Position numbers and translations under genes: made by a program. From NCBI GenBank assembly GCA_016649785.1, contig JAENXB010000076.1, forward strand, positions 1 to 11,771: DNA of 11,771 nt. The letters are read 5' to 3'. This document shows, one piece after another, positions 7,623 to 11,771 of this stretch; position 1 is the stretch's first letter, and every line of letters begins with the position of its first letter. The notes below the pieces were generated by a model. The model did no database searches and was not told the origin of the DNA. It saw nothing but the letters and a program-made list of their open reading frames with translations. The DNA comes from Flavobacteriaceae bacterium. GTDB lineage: Bacteria; Bacteroidota; Bacteroidia; Flavobacteriales; Flavobacteriaceae.

Positions 7623-10201
7623 TCCTCCAACCTGACACTGATAATCCCAATCTCATGTTTTTGGGTTAAAGCATCTTTTTCCAGACCTGGTCCTATGGAA
7701 AATTGGATACTTTCAATATTTTCCAAATTGAAGATCTCCTGATTATTGTGTTCAAAATAATAAGGCAGAAACCCGGGATATGGCCTTGGCAAGGTCACCG
7801 TTTTCACTGGTTTTAGTTCAGATAAATCAATTGTATATTCCCGCTTTTCAGTGGTGATTTCAATGATTTTCCCAAAAGAAGAACCGTTTTTATCTACCAA
7901 AGCAACCTGTATCTTTTCGGTTTTTCCGGACAGGCTTCGGGCTTTTAAAATGAGTTTGTTCTGTTTATTTAACTCCTCGCTCCTGCCCTTTATTTTTTCT
8001 GAAAAATTAAATCTGAAAGAATAATCATAAACAGGTTTGGCATTTTTGTTTTCAGCATCTTCCTGAAAAAGTCGCGCTATTTTTATCTGGTATTCCACTT
8101 CCCCCGGACTTTTTCCCGGAACAAGCTGATTTCCCGGTTTCCATTCCTTAACTAAATGATCTGAATCTTGTGCGGCATTAAATATATAGATCAGGGAATT
8201 CTCCTTTAGGATCCGGGTCACATAGTTGCTTTCGTCATAAAAATTCCATTCACCCGGATTTCCCTTAATTCCTGAAGGAAAAGTGAAAGTGTTTTCAGCC
8301 GTGGTTATTATTATCCTGTAACTCAAATAACCTGTATGCAATACTTTTAAAGGAATTTCAGCAGAATAAACATATCCTGTTTTTCGCTTCAATTCCACAT
8401 TTTCATAAGTATTCCCATTTAGAAGCCAGGCTTCCACTTTTTCAATATTTTCATTTGAAACGATCTTTGCTGAAATCTCCAAATCGGAATTTTCTACAAT
8501 TTCAGAAAGAGCTTCGTGAACCAAATATGTTTTTTTTACGTTGCCTTCAGGAGCTGAAAATTCGTTTAGTTTGATATTGCTCCATTCTTCATTTCCTTTA
8601 AAAGTTGCAGTTACTCCCTTTTTTGTCAGCAAATAAACTCCGGGTTGAATATTAAATGAATTTGATTCAGCTTTTGAAGAAAAATCATTTCCTTTATTTA
8701 AAGCTTTAATGCTGAAATTCTCACCCAGATCGGGTAAATTGAGCTTCATTTTCCATTCCTTCCAATTGATCACCGCGACCTTTTTATCCAGACTGTTCTT
8801 TCCGAATGGATTACTCATCAATATTGCATCGGGCATCACTTCCAGTCGCCAAACCCCAGTTTCCAGTTTATCCAGAAAATAGGCGCCTTTTCCTTCATAT
8901 TTTACAATTTCAGAATCCCCGAAACCGGCAATTTGCATCAGGGTTTTTAGAGATTTTGGTTTGGCGGAAGTCGTATTGGTGTAAATAAACTTTTCTGTGG
9001 AATTTAATTCTGCCAGATCCTTTTCGTAATCGACTTTAAAGCCATTAAATTCGAGGTTTTCGGGATAGGTTCCAAAATTTTTGTTCATTGGGATCCTGTG
9101 AAAAACTTCGGAAGAAATCATCAAGGCCAGGGCTTTTTGCGGGGTGTAAGCCAGGTTCATATAATGCGTATTGTACTCGGTATTTGCAAAAGCCATAAAA
9201 GTGGGATCGTAGGCAAAATGTGTGGCGATCTGGATTCCCGATTCCCTGAAACTCCTTGCCATTGCCGGGTAGATGTAAGATTTATTCACATCGGCCGCAT
9301 CAAATTCGTACACCAGTTTTGCCGCTTTATTTTTCTTGAAAATCGAATCAAAAGGAATATCGTAGCGGTTTACATTGGGAAGTAAATTTCCGGCGAGTTC
9401 CTTCCCAAACCCCAAACCGGTGGGATACCATTGAAAAGTCCCTCCTTGAATCCCCGCGTCAAAATAAGCTTCAGCCAGGTGAATGCTGTGGCTCACATTG
9501 TAAAAAATAGGTTTTTTGGTGCCTGTACTTCGCATTGCCGTGACCATTTTTTTAATGAATTCGGTCACTTCTGCCGGCTCTCCCCTGTGATGCGGCTCGT
9601 TGCTGATCTCAAAAGCGATGAGATTCGGCTCTTCTTTATACGCCACACCCGTATACGGATTTACGTGATTTAAGAATTGCGCCAGGTAATTTTCCTGAGC
9701 TTCAATCGCTTCAGGATCAGTCAGGCTTTTTTCCTTACCGAATTTATGGGAAAATCCGGGAGTTTCCTCATCGGGCTCGGGCCAGCCGTTTCCCCAAAAC
9801 GCAATTGGGGTGATCACGAAATTGATGTTTCGTTCCTTCAGTTTTTTCAGCAGATAATCAAATAGTTCCAGATGCTCGTTTTCAAGCAAATTCCCTTCGG
9901 CATCGCTTATTTCGGTATCCCAAACGTGAACTCGGAACAGATCGAAACCCAAGCGTGAAAAATGATATACATCATTATCAATTGCCTTTTTTAGATCTAC
10001 CTCCAATTTTCCCGCGGTGCGATAAGCGTGTGCAAAAGGAACGGTATAATTTACGCCAAAGCCTTGTACCTCTGTATCATTATGTCCCCAGCGCATTAGG
10101 CCGTTATCGTCTACATAAACATCACCAATCTGTTGAGCTTGTGCGGCCAAAGTTCCTATGATCAGAAATAACAGAAGAAAAACTAATTGCCTGAATTTCA
10201 T
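7616..10201 (-). CDS. Secreted clan GH-A (GH5/cellulase-like) glycoside hydrolase with long beta-rich C-terminus
   Basis: This is a secreted glycosidase predicted to cleave a glycan in the periplasm or outside the cell; its substrate cannot be read from the sequence. A Sec signal peptide covers residues 1-22 (KFRQLVFLLLFLIIG...AQAQ), with no lipobox Cys. A TIM barrel spans roughly 30-370. IAFEISNEPHH carries the acid/base candidate Glu202 in the clan GH-A NEP motif, and KLVYEFDAADV carries the nucleophile candidate Glu299. FRVHVWDTE (89-97) and TPIAFWGNGWPEP (131-143) resemble early barrel strands of GH5-like enzymes. Residues about 440-861 are beta-rich. They appear to include Ig-like segments (near 550-660) and a C-terminal region resembling a carbohydrate-binding beta-sandwich (about 750-858). 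At 861 residues it is far longer than a minimal GH5 enzyme. It converges on the amylase and is probably transcribed separately from the isomerase-like gene upstream, given the 369-base gap. GH5 is the nearest label; another GH-A family is possible. Confidence 0.8.
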   Translation of the reverse strand: MKFRQLVFLLLFLIIGTLAAQAQQIGDVYVDDNGLMRWGHNDTEVQGFGVNYTVPFAHAYRTAGKLEVDLKKAIDNDVYHFSRLGFDLFRVHVWDTEISDAEGNLLENEHLELFDYLLKKLKERNINFVITPIAFWGNGWPEPDEETPGFSHKFGKEKSLTDPEAIEAQENYLAQFLNHVNPYTGVAYKEEPNLIAFEISNEPHHRGEPAEVTEFIKKMVTAMRSTGTKKPIFYNVSHSIHLAEAYFDAGIQGGTFQWYPTGLGFGKELAGNLLPNVNRYDIPFDSIFKKNKAAKLVYEFDAADVNKSYIYPAMARSFRESGIQIATHFAYDPTFMAFANTEYNTHYMNLAYTPQKALALMISSEVFHRIPMNKNFGTYPENLEFNGFKVDYEKDLAELNSTEKFIYTNTTSAKPKSLKTLMQIAGFGDSEIVKYEGKGAYFLDKLETGVWRLEVMPDAILMSNPFGKNSLDKKVAVINWKEWKMKLNLPDLGENFSIKALNKGNDFSSKAESNSFNIQPGVYLLTKKGVTATFKGNEEWSNIKLNEFSAPEGNVKKTYLVHEALSEIVENSDLEISAKIVSNENIEKVEAWLLNGNTYENVELKRKTGYVYSAEIPLKVLHTGYLSYRIIITTAENTFTFPSGIKGNPGEWNFYDESNYVTRILKENSLIYIFNAAQDSDHLVKEWKPGNQLVPGKSPGEVEYQIKIARLFQEDAENKNAKPVYDYSFRFNFSEKIKGRSEELNKQNKLILKARSLSGKTEKIQVALVDKNGSSFGKIIEITTEKREYTIDLSELKPVKTVTLPRPYPGFLPYYFEHNNQEIFNLENIESIQFSIGPGLEKDALTQKHEIGIISVRLEEE

Positions 10202-10269
10202 AAATATTTTGAGTTATTAATTTAAATTATGTGTTTTATCTTTCTAAGTGCAGATGTTTTCAAGGCATT

Positions 10270-10302
10270 AAAAGGTAAAAACAATCGGTCTTTTTAGAAC
10301 AA
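10270..10302 (-). promoter_or_regulatory. Candidate Bacteroidota-type promoter for the GH-A glycosidase
   Basis: On the minus strand, TTG (complement of 10300-10302) is followed after 22 bases by TACCTTTT (complement of 10270-10277). This matches the Bacteroidota primary sigma pattern, TTG near -33 and TAnnTTTG near -7, except for the last base. It lies about 70 bases before the start codon. Such patterns arise by chance in AT-rich DNA, so this is only a candidate. Confidence 0.28.
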
Positions 10303-10352
10303 TTTCAGAAGGAAATTTTGTTTTAATTTTTTTACAGGATTCCAAATATTTA

Positions 10353-10416
10353 TTATTCGTGCATTCGTGGCTTAAAAATTCGCATTGGTCTGGATTAGCC
10401 ACGAATGCACGAATAA
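10353..10416. repeat. Perfect 20-bp inverted repeat built from TTCGTG octamers
   Basis: The left arm TTATTCGTGCATTCGTGGCT (10353-10372) is exactly reverse-complemented at 10397-10416, with a 24-base spacer. Each arm carries two direct copies of an octamer, ATTCGTGC then ATTCGTGG. The transcript could fold into a 20-bp stem on either strand. No T-run follows on the minus strand, so it is not a typical terminator. Similar TTCGTG-CATTCGTGG-type sequences recur between genes in Bacteroidota in my recollection, which suggests a dispersed intergenic repeat. No transposase or target duplication is visible. Confidence 0.8.
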
Positions 10417-10485
10417 AATTATAAAAAATTCATTACTGATATAGGAATTTAAAGTTAGCCAAAAGTTTGATTTGTATTAACATAA

Positions 10486-10502
10486 GTGCATTCGTGGCTA
10501 AT
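10486..10502 (+). repeat. Third copy of the TTCGTG intergenic repeat
   Basis: The 17 bases GTGCATTCGTGGCTAAT match the reverse complement of the right arm of the inverted repeat exactly, and match the left arm over 14 bases. Its partner arm is missing. A short TTAGCCA at 10455-10461 sits in the expected opposite orientation and may be the remnant of a decayed arm. Confidence 0.7.
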
Positions 10503-10570
10503 TTTTGGATATTTAACTCCTAAAATATAAAGCAAACAAAATGCTCATTAAATTCATTAACCAGGATATT

Positions 10571-11464
10571 TTAAACATCACAAATTTTGACTCCCTCTTT
10601 TAAGGCCGCGAATTTATCGTTGTAGGTAGGTTGAAATTCCTGAGCCACGTAGCCATCAAACCCGGTCTCCACGATCGCTCTAATAATTGCCGGATAAAAG
10701 AGTTCCTGGGTCTCGTTTATTTCATTTCTTCCCGGAACTCCCCCGGTATGATAATGGTTGATGTATTTGTGATATTTGCGGATAGTCGCAATCACATCTC
10801 CTTCCATAATTTGCATATGGTAAATATCATAGAGCAATTTAAAATTGGGTTTTCCCATTTTTTCGGCAAGGGCTACACCCCAAACCGTATGATCACACTG
10901 GTAATCGGGATGGTTTACCTTGCTGTTTAAAAGTTCCATAACCAGGTTTACATTTTTTTCTGCAGCATAATCCAGAAGCGGGATTAAACCCATGGCACAA
11001 TTTTCAATTCCTGTTTCATCATCCAATTCCCTGCGGTTTCCCGAAAAACAGATCACATTTTTTATTTTGTGAGCCGAAGCTTTATCAATTAGGCCCTTGT
11101 AGGATTCCTGAAGTTTTTGGTGATTTTTTGGATCGTTGAATCCATTTTCAATATTTGCAAAATCATCGGTAGCCATGGAACATTTCAGTCCGTATTTTTC
11201 CACTGTTTCCCATTCCGAAGGTCGCAACAGATCCATTCCCGAAAGTCCCATTTTCGCGCATTCCCGGGCAAATTCTTCCAATGGAATATCCTGATAAGGC
11301 CACCGGCAAACCGAATGGTTGACATTGTTTTTCATCTGAAAATTCTCCTTTTTATCTATTGAATTAATCGCGTAAAACGATGACATTATTCCGCCCAAAC
11401 CAAGAACTCCCGATCCCAGGGCTATGTTTTTAAGGACTTCCCTTCTGTTGTATTTGTTGCTCAT
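10571..11464 (-). CDS. Sugar phosphate isomerase/epimerase-like TIM-barrel protein (hydroxypyruvate isomerase type) with Tat-like signal
   Basis: This is a member of the xylose isomerase-like TIM-barrel superfamily (AP endonuclease 2 fold), closest in look to hydroxypyruvate isomerases. Enzymes of this group use a divalent metal to isomerise or epimerise sugars and sugar acids; the true substrate is unknown. Metal and catalytic candidates sit at the usual strand ends: Glu177 (LVMELLN), Asp213 and His216 (LLYDIYH), His239 (NHYHTGG) and Glu276 (VAQEFQP). NHPDYQCDHTVWG (184-196) also resembles the hydroxypyruvate isomerase core. The N-terminus NRREVLKN, followed by a glycine-rich hydrophobic stretch to about residue 33, looks like a twin-arginine signal, which cytosolic hydroxypyruvate isomerase lacks. 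The protein is therefore probably periplasmic. At 297 residues, or about 262 without the leader, it fits the family. The name hydroxypyruvate isomerase should be treated as a family label, not a demonstrated activity. Confidence 0.82.
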   Translation of the reverse strand: MSNKYNRREVLKNIALGSGVLGLGGIMSSFYAINSIDKKENFQMKNNVNHSVCRWPYQDIPLEEFARECAKMGLSGMDLLRPSEWETVEKYGLKCSMATDDFANIENGFNDPKNHQKLQESYKGLIDKASAHKIKNVICFSGNRRELDDETGIENCAMGLIPLLDYAAEKNVNLVMELLNSKVNHPDYQCDHTVWGVALAEKMGKPNFKLLYDIYHMQIMEGDVIATIRKYHKYINHYHTGGVPGRNEINETQELFYPAIIRAIVETGFDGYVAQEFQPTYNDKFAALKEGVKICDV

Positions 11465-11507
11465 CTTTCTTTATTTTTAGGTGGTTTTTTCTGAAATGAT
11501 ACCGGTT

Positions 11508-11539
11508 AAATATCGATTTCCGACTAGACTTCGATATTT
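11508..11539. promoter_or_regulatory. 9-bp inverted repeat in the leader of the isomerase-like gene
   Basis: AAATATCGA (11508-11516) is exactly reverse-complemented as TCGATATTT (11531-11539), with a 14-base spacer. It lies about 45 bases upstream of the start codon, between the candidate promoter and the gene. It could be a dimeric-regulator operator or a leader hairpin. AT-rich 9-mers pair by chance fairly often, so the function is speculative. Confidence 0.35.
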
Positions 11540-11580
11540 TCAGGTTCAAATAATTCCTATTTGATTTCCGCTGAAATTAA

Positions 11581-11610
11581 TAAATGTAAAAATTACGATT
11601 ATTTTTCAAA
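11581..11610 (-). promoter_or_regulatory. Candidate Bacteroidota-type promoter for the isomerase-like gene
   Basis: On the minus strand, TTTG (complement of 11607-11610) and TACATTTA (complement of 11581-11588) are spaced by 18 bases. They fit the TTTG / TAnnTTTG pattern except for the final base. It would give a leader of roughly 110 bases containing the inverted repeat at 11508-11539. Weak evidence in AT-rich DNA. Confidence 0.28.
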
Positions 11611-11771
11611 TAACAAAATTATCGGAACAAAATTTTATGTTTTTAATTTCTGATATTCTGAATTAAACCTTTAAAATACGCTTATCATTTTCAGGAAATC
11701 TCGAAATTATAACCCGATTTCCGCAATTTCTGATAATTGATGTCGTCAAATTTGTAAAGAAATGCGCCGCG

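Larger units (their letters stand above)
10303..10570. other. Non-coding spacer between the two minus-strand genes, holding the TTCGTG repeats
   Basis: I find no gene here. The stretch is AT-rich and its only clear structure is the three-copy repeat at 10353-10502 described separately. It separates the isomerase-like gene from the glycosidase far more widely than a typical operon gap. No T-tract terminator is obvious downstream of the isomerase-like gene. Confidence 0.6.
11465..11771. other. AT-rich upstream region of the isomerase-like gene
   Basis: No gene is supported in these 307 bases. They contain the leader of the minus-strand isomerase-like gene, a candidate promoter and a short inverted repeat, listed separately. 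The right end may also hold the promoter of a gene beyond the window, but nothing there is clear enough to call. Confidence 0.6.

Noticed and set aside
8806..10161. Several open frames of 60-95 codons on the plus strand opposite the GH-A glycosidase
   Set aside because: They are shadows of the strongly supported minus-strand gene and show no domains or plausible starts.
10353..10502. CRISPR array or insertion sequence ends
   Set aside because: Only three copies occur, in mixed orientation with unequal spacing, and no transposase, cas gene or flanking target duplication is visible.
11730..11771. Start of another gene at the right edge
   Set aside because: An AT-to-GC change and an ATG near 11762 are visible, but fewer than ten bases follow, too few to support a call.

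Overview
The window looks like a Flavobacteriaceae (Bacteroidota) genome segment, probably from a marine or saline relative of Gramella, Salegentibacter or Zunongwangia. The genus is inferred only from general resemblance. The basis is an AT-rich sequence, SusC/SusD-type glycan uptake genes, lipoproteins whose Cys is followed by Ser/Asp residues, AT-rich leaders without Shine-Dalgarno sites, and convergent genes separated by low-complexity DNA.

Positions 1-7331, plus strand, hold the core of a starch/maltodextrin polysaccharide utilization locus: a SusC-family TonB-dependent transporter, its SusD-family lipoprotein partner, a SusE-like starch-binding lipoprotein and a GH13 alpha-amylase lipoprotein. 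In an intact locus the amylase would cut alpha-1,4-glucan at the cell surface, SusE and SusD would bind the oligosaccharides, and SusC would import them. Here both import genes are broken as written. susC has an in-frame TAA at 1920-1922 with perfect SusC-like coding on both sides. susD has lost one T in the run at 4452-4454, which garbles its last 45 residues. susE and the amylase are intact. A perfect 12-bp hairpin without a clean T-tract lies between susE and the amylase, and a canonical terminator closes the unit at 7295-7331.

Positions 7332-7622 form a convergent intergenic region filled by a degenerate, pyrimidine-rich array with 7-base period that runs into the stop codon of the opposing gene.

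The minus strand, read right to left, carries two further genes. The first (11464-10571) is a TIM-barrel protein of the xylose isomerase-like / hydroxypyruvate isomerase type with a Tat-like signal. The second (10201-7616) is an 861-residue secreted clan GH-A (GH5/cellulase-like) glycosidase with a large beta-rich C-terminal half. The 369-base gap between them contains three copies of a TTCGTGCATTCGTGGC-type repeat, two of them as a perfect 20-bp inverted repeat. I see no tRNA, rRNA, CRISPR array, transposase or phage gene.
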